Positions 23,001-38,249 of a stretch of DNA of 64,000 nucleotides are shown piece by piece (the first letter of the stretch is position 1; every line of letters begins with the position of its first letter). The DNA is taken from assembly GCF_037975245.1 (NCBI RefSeq), contig NC_092569.1, forward strand, positions 27,171,168 through 27,235,167, read 5' to 3'. A program made the translations under genes and the position numbers. The notes under the pieces are model-generated. The model made no database searches, had not been told where the DNA came from, and worked only from the letters and a program-made list of their open reading frames with translations. The stretch is from Apostichopus japonicus. Its lineage: Eukaryota > Echinodermata > Holothuroidea > Aspidochirotida > Stichopodidae.

Positions 23001-26000
23001 CAAGAGACGTCACCGGGGTTCGAACCACGGATGCAAAAGAGAGTCTCGATCATCAGCTCGTACAGTGCGCCAAGCCATCGCGCCACTGTATGGACTGAGA
23101 TATTAGGTCGATTAACTAATACTTACACCTCCCCGTGAGGGCACGAGCTGTAAAAGAACGGCAAGAGACGTCACCGGGCTTCGAACCACGGATGCAAAAG
23201 AGAGTCTCGATCATCAGCTCGTACAGTGCGCCAAGCCATCGCGCCACTGTATGGACTGAGATATTAGGTCGATTAACTTAAACTTACACCTCCCCGTGTT
23301 GGCACGAGCTGTAAAAGATCGGCAAGAGACGTCACCGGGGTTCGAGCCACGGATGCAAAAGAGAGTCTCGATCATCAGCTCGTACAGTGCGCCAAGCCAT
23401 CGCGCCACTGTATGGACTGAGATATTAGATCGATTAACTAATACTGACACCTTCCCGTGTAGGCACGAGCTGTAAAAGATCGGCAAGAGACGTCACCGGG
23501 GTTCGAGCCACGGATGCAAAAGAGAGTCTCGATCATCAGCTCGTACAGTGCGCCAAGCCATCGCGCCACTGTATGGACTGAGATATTAGGTCGATTAACT
23601 AATACTTACAAATCCCCGTGTAGGCACGAGCTGTAAAAGATCGGCAAGAGACGTCACCCGGGTACGAACCACGGATGCAAAAGAGAGTCTCGATCATCAG
23701 CTCGTACAGTGCGCCAAGCCATCGCGCCACTGTATGGACTGAGATATTAGGTCGATTAACTAATACTGACACCTCCCCGTGTAGGCACGAGCTGTAAAAG
23801 ATCGGCAAGAGACGTCACCGGGGTTCGAACCACGGATGCAAAAGAGAGTCTCGATCATCAGCTCGTACAGTGCGCCAAGCCATCGCGCCACTGTATGGAC
23901 TGAGATATTAGGTCGATTAACTAATACTTACACCTCCCCGTGTTGGCACGAGCTGTAAAAGATCGGCAAGAGACGTCACCGGGGTTCGAACCACGGATGC
24001 AAAAGAGAGTCTTGATCATCAGCTCGTACAGTGCGCCAAGCCATCGCGCCATTGTATGGACTGAGATATTAGGTCGATTAACTAATACTGACACCTTCCC
24101 GTGTAGGCACGAGCTGTAAAAGATCGGCAAGAGACGTCACCGGGGTTCGAGCAACGGATGCAAAAGAGAGTCTCGATCATCAGCTCGTACAGTGCGCCAA
24201 GCCATCGCGCCACTGTATGGACTGAGATATTAGGTCGATTAACTAATACTTACACCTCCCCGTGTTGGCACGAGCTGTAAAAGATCGGCAAGAGACGTCA
24301 CCGGGGTTCGAACCACGGATGCAAAAGAGAGTCTTGATCATCAGCTCGTACAGTGCGCCAAGCCATCGCGCCATTGTATCAACTGAGATATTAGGTCGAT
24401 TAACTAATACTGACACCTTCCCGTGTAGGCACGAGCTGTAAAAGATCGGCAAGAGACGTCACCGGGGTTCGAGCCACGGATGCAAAAGAGAGTCTCGATC
24501 ATCAGCTCGTACAGTGCGCCAAGCCATCGCGCCACTGTATGGACTGAGACATTAGGTCGATTAACTGATACTTACACCTCCCCGTGTAGGCACGAGCTGT
24601 AAAAGAACGGCAAGAGACGTCACCGGGGTTCGAACCACGGATGCAAAAGAGAGTCTCGATCATCAGCTCGTACAGTGCGCCAAGCCATCGCGCCACTGTA
24701 TGGACTGAGATATTAGGTCGATTAACTAATACTGACACCTTCCCGTGTAGTCACGAGCTGTAAAAGATCGGCAAGAGACGTCACCGGGGTTCGAACCACG
24801 GATGCAAAAGAGAGTCTCGATCATCAGCTCGTACAGTGCGCCAAGCCATCGCGCCACTGTATGGACTGAGATATTAGGTCGATTAACTGATACTTACACC
24901 TCCCCGTGTAGGCACGAGCTGTAAAAGATCGACAAGAGACGTCACCGGGGTTCGAACCACGGATGCAAAAGGAAGTCTCGATCATCAGCTCGTACAGTGC
25001 GCCAAGCCATCGCGCCACTGTATGGACTGAGATATTAGGTCGATTAACTAATACTTACACCTTCCCGTGTAGGCACGAGCTGTAAAAGATCGGCAAGAGA
25101 CGTCACCCGGGTACGAACCACGGATGCAAAAGAGAGTCTCGATCATCAGCTCGTACAGTGCGCCAAGCCATCGCGCCACTGTATGGACTGAGATATTAGG
25201 TCGATTAACTAATACTGACACCTCCCCGTGTAGGTACGAGCTGTAAAAGATCGGCAAGAGACGTCACCGGGGTTCGAACCACGGATGCAAAAGAGAGTCT
25301 CGATCATCAGCTCGTACAGTGCGCCAAGCCATCGCGCCACTGTATGGACTGAGATATTAGGTCGATTAACTAATACTTACACCTCCCCGTGTTGGCACGA
25401 GCTGTAAAAGATCGGCAAGAGACGTCACCGGGGTTCGAACCACGGATGCAAAAGAGAGTCTCGATCATCAGCTCGTACAGTGCGCCAAGCCATCGCGCCA
25501 CTGTATGGACTGAGATATTAGGTCGATTAACTAATACTGACACCTTCCCGTGTAAGCACGAGCTGAAAAAGAACGGCAAGAGACGTCACCGGGGTTCGAA
25601 CCACGGATGCAAAAGAGAGTCTCGATCATCAGCTCGTACAGTGCGCCAAGCCATCGCGCCACTGTATGGACTGAGACATTAGGTCGATTAACTGATACTT
25701 ACACCTCCCCGTGTAGGCACTAGCTGTAAAAGAACGGCAAGAGACGTCACCGGGGTTCGAACCACGGATGCAAAAGAGAGTCTCGATCATCAGCTCGTAC
25801 AGTGCGCCAAGCCATCGCGCCACTGTATGGACTGAGATATTAGGTCGATTAACTGATACTTACACCTCCCCGTGTAGGCACGAGCTGTAAAAGATCGACA
25901 AGAGACGTCACCGGGGTTCGAACCACGGATGTAAAAGAGAGTCTCGATCATCAGCTCGTACAGTGCGCCAAGCCATCGCGCCATTGTATGGACTGAGATA

Positions 26001-29000
26001 TTAGGTCGATTAACTAATACTGACACCTTCCCGTGTAGGCACGAGCTGTAAAAGATCGGCAAGAGACGTCACCGGGGTTCGAGCCACGGATGCAAAAGAG
26101 AGTCTCGATCATCAGCTCGTACAGTGCGCCAAGCCATCGCGCCACTGTATGGACTGAGATATTAGGTCGATTAACTAATACTTACACCTCCCCGTGTAGG
26201 CACGAGCTGTAAAAGATCGGCAAGAGACGTCACCCGGGTACGAACCACGGATGCAAAAGAGAGTCTCGATCATCAGCTCGTACAGTGCGCCAAGCCATCG
26301 CGCCACTGTATGGACTGAGATATTAGGTCGATTAACTAATACTGACACCTCCCCGTGTAGGCACGAGCTGTAAAAGATCGGCAAGAGACGTCACCGGGGT
26401 TCGAACCACGGATGCAAAAGAGAGTCTCGATCATCAGCTCGTACAGTGCGCCAAGCCATCGCGCCACTGTATGGACTGAGCTATTAGGTCGATTAACTAA
26501 TACTGACACCTCCCCGTGTAAGCACGAGCTGAAAAAGAACGGCAAGAGACGTCACCGGGGTTCGAACCACGGATGCAAAAGAGAGTCTCGATCATCAGCT
26601 CGTACAGTGCGCCAAGCCATCGCGCCACTGTATGGACTGAGATATTAGGTCGATTAACTGATACTTACACCTCCCCGTGTAGGCACGAGCTGTAAAAGAT
26701 CGACAAGAGACGTCACCGGGGTTCGAACCACGGATGTAAAAGAGAGTCTCGATCATCAGCTCGTACAGTGCGCCAAGCCATCGCGCCACTGTATGGACTG
26801 AGATATTAGGTCGATTAACTAATACTTACACCTCCCCGTGTAGGCACGAGCTGTAAAAGATCGGCAAGAGACGTCACCCGGGTACGAACCACGGATGCAA
26901 AAGAGAGTCTCGATCATCAGCTCGTACAGTGCGCCAAGCCATCGCGCCACTGTATGGACTGAGATATTAGGTCGATTAACTAATACTGACACCTCCCCGT
27001 GTAGGCACGAGCTGTAAAAGATCGGCAAGAGACGTCACCGGGGTTCGAACCACGGATGCAAAAGAGAGTCTCGATCATCAGCTCGTACAGTGCGCCAAGC
27101 CATCGCGCCACTGTATGGACTGAGATATTAGGTCGATTAACTAATACTTACACCTCCCCGTGTTGGCACGAGCTGTAAAAGATCGGCAAGAGACGTCACC
27201 GGGGTTCGAACCACGGATGCAAAAGAGAGTCTCGATCATCAGCTCGTACAGTGCGCCAAGCCATCGCGCCATTGTATGGACTGAGATATTAGGTCGATTA
27301 ACTAATACTGACACCTTCCCGTGTAGGCACGAGCTGTAAAAGATCGGCAAGAGACGTCACCGGGGTTCGAGCCACGGATGCAAAAGAGAGTCTCGATCAT
27401 CAGCTCGTACAGTGCGCCAAGCCATCGCGCCACTGTATGGACTGAGATATTAGGTCGATTAACTAATACTTACACCTCCCCGTGTAGGCACGAGCTGTAA
27501 AAGAACGGCAAAAGACGTCACCGGGGTTCGAACCACGGATGCAAAAGAGAGTCTCGATCATCAGCTCGTACAGTGCGCCAAGCCATCGCGCCACTGTATG
27601 GACTGAGATATTAGGTCGATTAACTAATACTTACACCTCCCCGTGTAGGCACGAGCTGTAAAAGAACGGCAAGAGACGTCACCGGGGTTCGAACCACGGA
27701 TGCAAAAGAGAGTCTCGCTCATCAGCTCGTACAGTGCGCCAAGCCATCGCGCCACTGTATGGACTGAGATATTAGGTCGATTAACTAATACTTACACCTC
27801 CCCGTGTTGGCACGAGCTGTAAAAGATCGGCAAGAGACGTCACCGGGGTTCGAACCACGGATGCAAAAGAGAGTCTCGATCATCAGCTCGTACAGTGCGC
27901 CAAGCCATCGCGCCACTGTATGGACTGAGATATTAGGTCGATTAACTAATACTGACACCTTCCCGTGTAGGCACGAGCTGTAAAAGATCGGCAAGAGACG
28001 TCACCGGGGTTCGAGCCACGGATGCAAAAGAGAGTCTCGATCATCAGCTCGTACAGTGCGCCAAGCCATCGCGCCACTGTATGGACTGAGATATTAGGTC
28101 GATTAACTAATACTTACACCTCCCCGTGTAGGCACGAGCTGTAAAAGAACGGCAAGAGACGTCACCGGGGTTCGAACCACGGATGCAAAAGAGAGTCTCG
28201 ATCATCAGCTCGTACAGTGCGCCAAGCCATCGCGCCACTGTATGGACTGAGATATTAGGTCGATTAACTAATACTGACACCTCCCAGTGTTGGCACGAGC
28301 TGTAAAAGATCGGCAAGAGACGTCACCGGGGTTCGAACCACGGATGCAAAAGAGAGTCTCGATCATCAGCTCGTACAGTGCGCCAAGCCATCGCGCTACT
28401 GTATGGACTGAGATATTAGGTCGATTAACTAATACTGACACCTTCCCGTGTAGGCACGAGCTGTAAAAGATCGGCAAGAGACGTCACCGGGGTTCGAGCC
28501 ACGGATGCAAAAGAGAGTCTCGATCATCAGCTCGTACAGTGCGCCAAGCCATCGCGCCACTGTATGGACTGAGATATTAGGTCGATTAACTAATACTTAC
28601 ACCTCCCCGTGTTGGCACGAGCTGTAAAAGATCGGCAAGAGACGTCACCGGGGTTCGAACCACGGATGCAAAAGAGAGTCTCGATCATCAGCTCGTACAG
28701 TGCGCCAAGCCATCGCGCCATTGTATGGACTGAGATATTAGGTCGATTAACTAATACTGACACCTTCCCGTGTAGGCACGAGCTGTAAAAGATCGGCAAG
28801 AGACGTCACCGGGGTTCGAACCACGGATGCAAAAGAGAGTCTCGATCATCAGCTCGTACAGTGCGCCAAGCCATCGCGCCACTGTATGGACTGAGATATT
28901 AGGTCGATTAACTAATACTTACACCTCCCCGTGTAGGCACGAGCTGTAAAAGATCGGCAAGAGACGTCACCGGGGTTCGAACCACGGATGCAAAAGAGAG

Positions 29001-32000
29001 TCTCGATCATCAGCTCGTACAGTGCGCCAAGCCATCGTGCCACTGTATGGACTGAGATATTAGGTCGATTAACTAATACTGACACCTCCCCGTGTAGGCA
29101 CGAGCTGTAAAAGATCGGCAAGAGACGTCACCGGGGTTCGAACCACGGATGCAAAAGAGAGTCTCGATCATCAGCTCGTACAGTGCGCCAAGCCATCGCG
29201 CCACTGTATGGACTGAGATATTAGGTCGATTAACTAATACTGACACCTTCCCGTGTAGGCACGAGCTGTAAAAGATCGGCAAGAGACGTCACCGGGGTTC
29301 GAGCCACGGATGCAAAAGAGAGTCTCGATCATCAGCTCGTACAGTGCGCCAAGCCATCGCGCCACTGTATGGACTGAGATATTAGGTCGATTAACTAATA
29401 CTTACACCTCCCCGTGTTGGCACGAGCTGTAAAAGATCGGCAAGAGACGTCACCGGGGTTCGAACCACGGATGCAAAAGAGAGTCTCGATCATCAGCTCG
29501 TACAGTGCGCCAAGCCATCGCGCCATTGTATCAACTGAGATATTAGGTCGATTAACTAATACTGACACCTTCCCGTGTAGGCACGAGCTGTAAAAGATCG
29601 GCAAGAGACGTCACCGGGGTTCGAGCCACGGATGCAAAAGAGAGTCTCGATCATCAGCTCGTACAGTGCGCCAAGCCATCGCGCCACTGTATGGACTGAG
29701 ATATTAGGTCGATTAACTAATACTTACACCTCCCCGTGTAGGCACGAGCTGTAAAAGAACGGCAAGAGACGTCACCGGGGTTCGAACCACGGATGCAAAA
29801 GAGAGTCTCGATCATCAGCTCGTACAGTGCGCCAAGCCATCGCGCCACTGTATGGACTGAGATATTAGGTCGATTAACTAATACTTACACCTTCCCGTGT
29901 AGGCACGAGCTGTAAAAGATCGGCAAGAGACGTCACCGGGGTTCGAACCACGGATTCAAAAGAGAGTCTCGATCATCAGCTCGTACAGTGCGCCAAGCCA
30001 TCGCGCCACTGTATGGACTGAGATATTAGGTCGATTAACTAATACTTACACCTCCCCGTGTAGGCACGAGCTGTAAAAGAACGGCAAGAGACGTCACCGG
30101 GGTTCGAACCACGGATGCAAAAGAGAGTCTCGATCATCAGCTCGTACAGTGCGCCAAGCCATCGCGCCACTGTATGGACTGAGATATTAGGTCGATTAAC
30201 TAATACTGACACCTTCCCGTGTAGGCACGGGCTGTAAAAGATCGGCAAGAGACGTCACCGGGGTTCGAGCCACGGATGCAAAAGAGAGTCTCGATCATCA
30301 GCTCGTACAGTGCGCCAAGCCATCGCGCCACTGTATGGACTGAGATATTAGGTCGATTAACTAATACTTACACCTCCCCGTGTTGGCACGAGCTGTAAAA
30401 GATCGGCAAGAGACGTCACCGGGGTTCGAACCACGGATGCAAAAGAGAGTCTCGATCATCAGCTCGTACAGTGCGCCAAGCCATCGCGCCATTGTATGGA
30501 CTGAGATATTAGGTCGATTAACTAATACTGACACCTTCCCGTGTAGGCACGAGCTGTAAAAGATCGGCAAGAGACGTCACCGGGGTTCGAGCCACGGATG
30601 CAAAAGAGAGTCTCGATCATCAGCTCGTACAGTGCGCCAAGCCATCGCGCCACTGTATGGACTGAGATATTAGGTCGATTAACTAATACTTACACCTCCC
30701 CGTGTAGGCACGAGCTGTAAAGGAACGGCAAGAGACGTCACCGGGGTTCGAACCACGGATGCAAAAGAGAGTCTCGATCATCAGCTCGTACAGTGCGCCA
30801 AGCCATCGCGCCACTGTATGGACTGAGATATTAGGTCGATTAACTAATACTTACACCTCCCCGTGTTGGCACGAGCTGTAAAAGATCGGCAAGAGACGTC
30901 ACCGGGGTTCGAACCACGGATGCAAAAGAGAGTCTCGATCATCAGCTCGTACAGTGCGCCAAGCCATCGCGCCACTGTATGGACTGAGATATTAGGTCGA
31001 TTAACTAATACTGACACCTTCCCGTGTAGGCACGAGCTGTAAAAGATCGGCAAGAGACGTCACCGGGGTTCGAGCTACGGATGCAAAAGAGAGTCTCGAT
31101 CATCAGCTCGTACAGTGCGCCAAGCCATCGCGCCACTGTATGGACTGAGATATTAGGTCGATTAACTAATACTTACACCTCCCCGTGTAGGCACGAGCTG
31201 TAAAAGATCGGCAAGAGACGTCACCCGGGTACGAACCACGGATGCAAAAGAGAGTCTCGATCATCAGCTCGTACAGTGCGCCAAGCCATCGCGCCACTGT
31301 ATGGACTGAGATATTATGTCGATTAACTGATACTTACACCTCCCCGTGTAGGCACGAGCTGTAAAAGATCGACAAGAGACGTCACCGGGGTTCGAACCAC
31401 GCATGCAAAAGAGAGTCTCGATCATCAGCTCGTACAGTGCGCCAAGCCATCGCGCCACTGTATGGACTGAGCTATTAGGTCGATTAACTAATACTGACAC
31501 CTCCCCGTGTAAGCACGAGCTGAAAAAGAACGGCAAGAGACGTCACCGGGGTTCGAACCACGGATGCAAAAGAGAGTCTCGATCATCAGCTCGTACAGTG
31601 CGCCAAGCCATCGCGCCACTGTATGGACTGAGACATTAGGTCGATTAACTGATACTTACACCTCCCCGTGTAGGCACGAGCTGTAAAAGATCGGCAAGAG
31701 ACGTCACCGGGGTTCGAACCACGGATGCAAAAGAGAGTCTCGATCATCAGCTCGTACAGTGCGCCAAGCCATCGCGCCACTGTATGGACTGAGATATTAG
31801 GTCGATTAACTGATACTTACACCTCCCCGTGTAGGCACGAGCTGTAAAAGATCGACAAGAGACGTCACCGGGGTTCGAACCACGCATGCAAAAGAGAGTC
31901 TCGATCATCAGCTCGTACAGTACGCCAAGCCATCGCGCCACTGTATGGACTGAGATATTAGGTCGATTAACTGATACTTACACCTCCCCGTGTAGGCACG

Positions 32001-34224
32001 AGCTACAAAAGATCGACAAGAGACGTCACCGGGGTTCGAACCACGGATGCAAAAGAGAGTCTCGATCATCAGCTCGTACAGTGCGCCAAGCCATCGCGCC
32101 ACTGTATGGACTGAGATATTAGGTCGATTAACTAATACTTACACCTCCCCGTGTAGGCACGAGCTGTAAAAGAACGGCAAGAGACGTCACCGGGGTTCGA
32201 ACCACGGATGCAAAAGAGAGTCTCGATCATCAGCTCGTACAGTGCGCCAAGCCATCGCGCCACTGTATGGACTGAGATATTAGGTCGATTAACTAATACT
32301 TACACCTCCCCGTGTAGGCACGAGCTGTAAAAGAACGGCAAGAGACGTCACCGGGGTTCGAACCACGGATGCAAAAGAGAGTCTCGATCATCAGCTCGTA
32401 CAGTGCGCCAAGCCATCGCGCCACTGTATGGACTGAGATATTAGGTCGATTAACTAATACTGACACCTCCCCGTGTAGGCACGAGCTGTAAAAGATCGGC
32501 AAGAGACGTCACCGGGGTTCGAACCACGGATGCAAAAGAGAGTCTCGATCATCAGCTCGTACAGTGCGCCAAGCCATCGCGCCACTGTATGGACTGAGAT
32601 ATTAGGTCGATTAACTAATACTTACACCTTCCCGTGTAGGCACGAGCTGTAAAAGATCGGCAAGAGACGTCACCGGGGTTCGAGCCACGGATGCAAAAGA
32701 GAGTCTCGATCATCAGCTCGTACAGTGCGCCAAGCCATCGCGCCACTGTATGGACTGAGATATTAGGTCGATTAACTAATACTTACACCTCCCCGTGTTG
32801 GCACGAGCTGTAAAAGATCGGCAAGAGACGTCACCGGGGTTCGAACCACGGATGCAAAAGAGAGTCTCGATCATCAGCTCGTACAGTGCGCCAAGCCATC
32901 GCGCCATTGTATCAACTGAGATATTAGGTCGATTAACTAATACTGACACCTTCCCGTGTAGGCACGAGCTGTAAAAGATCGGCAAGAGACGTCACCGGGG
33001 TTCGAACCACGGATGCAAAAGAGAGTCTCGATCATCAGCTCGTACAGTGCGCCAAGCCATCGCGCCACTGTATGGACTGAGATATTAGGTCGATTAACTA
33101 ATACTTACACCTCCCCGTGTTGGCACGAGCTGTAAAAGAACGGCAAGAGACGTCACCGGGGTTCGAACCACGGATGCAAAAGAGAGTCTCGATCATCAGC
33201 TCGTACAGTGCGCCAAGCCATCGCGCCATTGTATGGACTAAGATATTAGGTCGATTAACTAATACTGACACCTTCCCGTGTAGGCACGAGCTGTAAAAGA
33301 TCGGCAAGAGACGTCACCGGGGTTCGAGCCACGGATGCAAAAGAGATTCTTGATCATCAGCTCGTACAGTGCGCCAAGCCATCGCGCCACTGTATGGACT
33401 GAGATATTAGGTCGATTAACTAATACTTACACCTCCCCGTGTAGGCACGAGCTGTAAAAGAACGGCAAGAGACGTCACCGGGGTTCGAACCACGAATGCA
33501 AAAGAGAGTCTCGATCATCAGCTCGTACAGTGCGCCAAGCCATCGCGCCACTGTATGGACTGAGATATTAGGTCGATTAACTAATACTTACACCTCCCCG
33601 TGTTGGCACGAGCTGTAAAAGATCGGCAAGAGACGTCACCGGGGTTCGAACCACGGATGCAAAAGAGAGTCTCGATCATCAGCTCGTACAGTGCGCCAAG
33701 CCATCGCGCCACTGTATGGACTGAGATATTAGGTCGATTAACTAATACTTACACCTCCCCGTGTAGGCACGAGCTGTAAAAGAACGGCAAGAGACGTCAC
33801 CGGGGTTCGAACCACGGATGCAAAAGAGAGTCTCGATCATCAGCTCGTACAGTGCGCCAAGCCATCGCGCCACTGTATGGACTGAGATATTAGGTCGATT
33901 AACTAATACTTACACCTCCCCGTGTTGGCACGAGCTGTAAAAGATCGGCAAGAGACGTCACCGGGGTTCGAACCACGGATGCAAAAGAGAGTCTCGATCA
34001 TCAGCTCGTACAGTGCGCCAAGCCATCGCGCCACTGTATGGACTGAGATATTAGGTCGATTAACTAATACTGACACCTTCCCGTGTAGGCACGAGCTGTA
34101 AAAGATCGGCAAGAGACGTCACCGGGGTTCGAGCCACGGATGCAAAAGAGAGTCTCGATCATCAGCTCGTACAGTGCGCCAAGCCATCGCGCCACTGTAT
34201 GGACTGAGATATTAGGTCGATTAA

Positions 34225-36800
34225 CTAATACTTACACCTCCCCGTGTTGGCACGAGCTGTAAAAGATCGGCAAGAGACGTCACCGGGGTTCGAACCACGG
34301 ATGCAAAAGAGAGTCTCGATCATCAGCTCGTACAGTGCGCCAAGCCATCGCGCCACTGTATGGACTGAGATATTAGGTCGATTAACTAATACTGACACCT
34401 TCCCGTGTAGGCACGAGCTGTAAAAGATCGGCAAGAGACGTCACCGGGGTTCGAGCAACGGATGCAAAAGAGAGTCTCGATCATCAGCTCGTACAGTGCG
34501 CCAAGCCATCGCGCCACTGTATGGACTGAGATATTAGGTCGATTAACTAATACTTACACCTCCCCGTGTAGGCACGAGCTGTAAAAGAACGGCAAGAGAC
34601 GTCACCGGGGTTCGAACCACGGATGCAAAAGAGAGTCTCGATCATCAGCTCGTACAGTGCGCCAAGCCATCGCGCCACTGTATGGACTGAGATATTAGGT
34701 CGATTAACTAATACTTACACCTCCCCGTGTTGGCACGAGCTGTAAAAGATCGGCAAGAGACGTCACCGGGGTTCGAACCACGGATGCAAAAGAGAGTCTC
34801 GATCATCAGCTCGTACAGTGCGCCAAGCCATCGCGCCACTGTATGGACTGAGATATTAGGTCGATTAACTAATACTTACACCTCCCCGTGTTGGCACGAG
34901 CTGTAAAAGATCGGCAAGAGACGTCACCGGGGTTCGAACCACGGATGCAAAAGAGAGTCTCGATCATCAGCTCGTACAGTGCGCCAAGCCATCGCGCCAT
35001 TGTATGGACTGAGATATTAGGTCGATTAACTAATACTGACACCTTCCCGTGTAGGCACGAGCTGTAAAAGATCGGCAAGAGACGTCACCGGGGTTCGAGC
35101 CACGGATGCAAAAGAGAGTCTCGATCATCAGCTCGTACAGTGCGCCAAGCCATCGCGCCACTGTATGGACTGAGATATTAGGTCGATTAACTAATACTTA
35201 CACCTCCCCGTGTAGGCACGAGCTGTAAAAGAACGGCAAGAGACGTCACCGGGGTTCGAACCACGGATGCAAAAGAGAGTCTCGATCATCAGCTCGTACA
35301 GTGCGCCAAGCCATCGCGCCACTGTATGGACTGAGATATTAGGTCGATTAACTAATACTTACACCTCCCCGTGTTGGCACGAGCTGTAAAAGATCGGCAA
35401 GAGACGTCACCGGGGTTCGAACCACGTATGCAAAAGAGAGTCTCGATCATCAGCTCGTACAGTGCGCCAAGCCATCGCGCCACTGTATGGACTGAGATAT
35501 TAGGTCGATTAACTAATACTGACACCTTCCCGTGTAGGCACGAGCTGTAAAAGATCGGCAAGAGACGTCACCGGGGTTCGAGCCACGGATGCAAAAGAGA
35601 GTCTCGATCATCAGCTCGTACAGTGCGCCAAGCCATCGCGCCACTGTATGGACTGAGATATTAGGTCGATTAACTAATACTTACACCTCCCCGTGTAGGC
35701 ACGAGCTGTAAAAGATCGGCAAGAGACGTCACCCGGGTACGAACCACGGATGCAAAAGAGAGTCTCGATCATCAGCTCGTACAGTGCGCCAAGCCATCGC
35801 GCCACTGTATGGACTGAGATATTAGGTCGATTAACTAATACTGACACCTTCCCGTGTAGGCACGAGCTGTAAAAGATCGGCAAGAGACGTCACCGGGGTT
35901 CGAGCCACGGATGCAAAAGAGAGTCTCGATCATCAGCTCGTACAGTGCGCCAAGCCATCGCGCCACTGTATGGACTGAGATATTAGGTCGATTAACTAAT
36001 ACTTACACCTCCCCGTGTTGGCACGAGCTGTAAAAGATCGGCAAGAGACGTCACCGGGGTTCGAACCACGGATGCAAAAGAGAGTCTCGATCATCAGCTC
36101 GTACAGTGCGCCAAGCCATCGCGCCACTGTATGGACTGAGATATTAGGTCGATTAACTAATACTGACACCTTCCCGTGTAGGCACGAGCTGTAAAAGATC
36201 GGCAAGAGACGTCACCGGGGTTCGAGCAACGGATGCAAAAGAGAGTCTCGATCATCAGCTCGTACAGTGCGCCAAGCCATCGCGCCACTGTATGGACTGA
36301 GATATTAGGTCGATTAACTAATACTTACACCTCCCCGTGTAGGCACGAGCTGTAAAAGAACGGCAAGAGACGTCACCGGGGTTCGAACCACGGATGCAAA
36401 AGAGAGTCTCGATCATCAGCTCGTACAGTGCGCCAAGCCATCGCGCCACTGTATGGACTGAGATATTAGGTCGATTAACTAATACTTACACCTCCCCGTG
36501 TTGGCACGAGCTGTAAAAGATCGGCAAGAGACGTCACCGGGGTTCGAACCACGGATGCAAAAGAGAGTCTCGATCATCAGCTCGTACAGTGCGCCAAGCC
36601 ATCGCGCCACTGTATGGACTGAGATATTAGGTCGATTAACTAATACTGACACCTTCCCGTGTAGGCACGAGCTGTAAAAGATCGGCAAGAGACGTCACCG
36701 GGGTTCGAGCCACGGATGCAAAAGAGAGTCTCGATCATCAGCTCGTACAGTGCGCCAAGCCATCGCGCCACTGTATGGACTGAGATATTAGGTCGATTAA
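34225..36800 (-). repeat. Higher-order repeat: 7 units (1127 bp) within array 2
   Basis: Variant patterns recur at exactly 1127 bp. The CACCCGGGTACG haplotype occurs at 35730 and 36857, and the pattern of units that stay open across the linker repeats from 34225 to 35352 and 36479. A separate 1127-bp duplication carries the CCTCCACGTG variant at 38423 and 39550. Confidence 0.75.
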
Positions 36801-38249
36801 CTAATACTTACACCTCCCCGTGTAGGCACGAGCTGTAAAAGATCGGCAAGAGACGTCACCCGGGTACGAACCACGGATGCAAAAGAGAGTCTCGATCATC
36901 AGCTCGTACAGTGCGCCAAGCCATCGCGCCACTGTATGGACTGAGATATTAGGTCGATTAACTAATACTGACACCTTCCCGTGTAGGCACGAGCTGTAAA
37001 AGATCGGCAAGAGACGTCACCGGGGTTCGAACCACGGATGCAAAAGAGAGTCTCGATCATCAGCTCGTACAGTGCGCCAAGCCATCGCGCCACTGTATGG
37101 ACTGAGCTATTAGGTCGATTAACTAATACTGACACCTCCCCGTGTAAGCACGAGCTGAAAAAGAACGGCAAGAGACGTCACCGGGGTTCGAACCACGGAT
37201 GCAAAAGAGAGTCTCGATCATCAGCTCGTACAGTGCGCCAAGCCATCGCGCCACTGTATGGACTGAGACATTAGGTCGATTAACTGATACTTACACCTCC
37301 CCGTGTAGGCACGAGCTGTAAAAGATCGGCAAGAGACGTCACCGGGGTTCGAACCACGGATGCAAAAGAGAGTCTCGATCATCAGCTCGTACAGTGCGCC
37401 AAGCCATCGCGCCACTGTATGGACTGAGATATTAGGTCGATTAACTGATACTTACACCTCCCCGTGTAGGCACGAGCTGTAAAAGATCGACAAGAGACGT
37501 CACCGGGGTTCGAACCACGCATGCAAAAGAGAGTCTCGATCATCAGCTCGTACAGTGCGCCAAGCCATCGCGCCACTGTATGGACTGAGCTATTAGGTCG
37601 ATTAACTAATACTGACACCTCCCCGTGTAAGCACGAGCTGAAAAAGAACGGCAAGAGACGTCACCGGGGTTCGAACCACGGATGCAAAAGAGAGTCTCGA
37701 TCATCAGCTCGTACAGTGCGCCAAGCCATCGCGCCACTGTATGGACTGAGACATTAGGTCGATTAACTGATACTTACACCTCCCCGTGTAGGCACGAGCT
37801 GTAAAAGATCGGCAAGAGACGTCACCGGGGTTCGAACCACGGATGCAAAAGAGAGTCTCGATCATCAGCTCGTACAGTGCGCCAAGCCATCGCGCCACTG
37901 TATGGACTGAGATATTAGGTCGATTAACTGATACTTACACCTCCCCGTGTAGGCACGAGCTGTAAAAGATCGACAAGAGACGTCACCGGGGTTCGAACCA
38001 CGCATGCAAAAGAGAGTCTCGATCATCAGCTCGTACAGTGCGCCAAGCCATCGCGCCACTGTATGGACTGAGATATTAGGTCGATTAACTGATACTTACA
38101 CCTCCCCGTGTAGGCACGAGCTGTAAAAGATCGACAAGAGACGTCACCGGGGTTCGAACCACGGATGCAAAAGAGAGTCTCGATCATCAGCTCGTACAGT
38201 GCGCCAAGCCATCGCGCCACTGTATGGACTGAGATATTAGGTCGATTAA

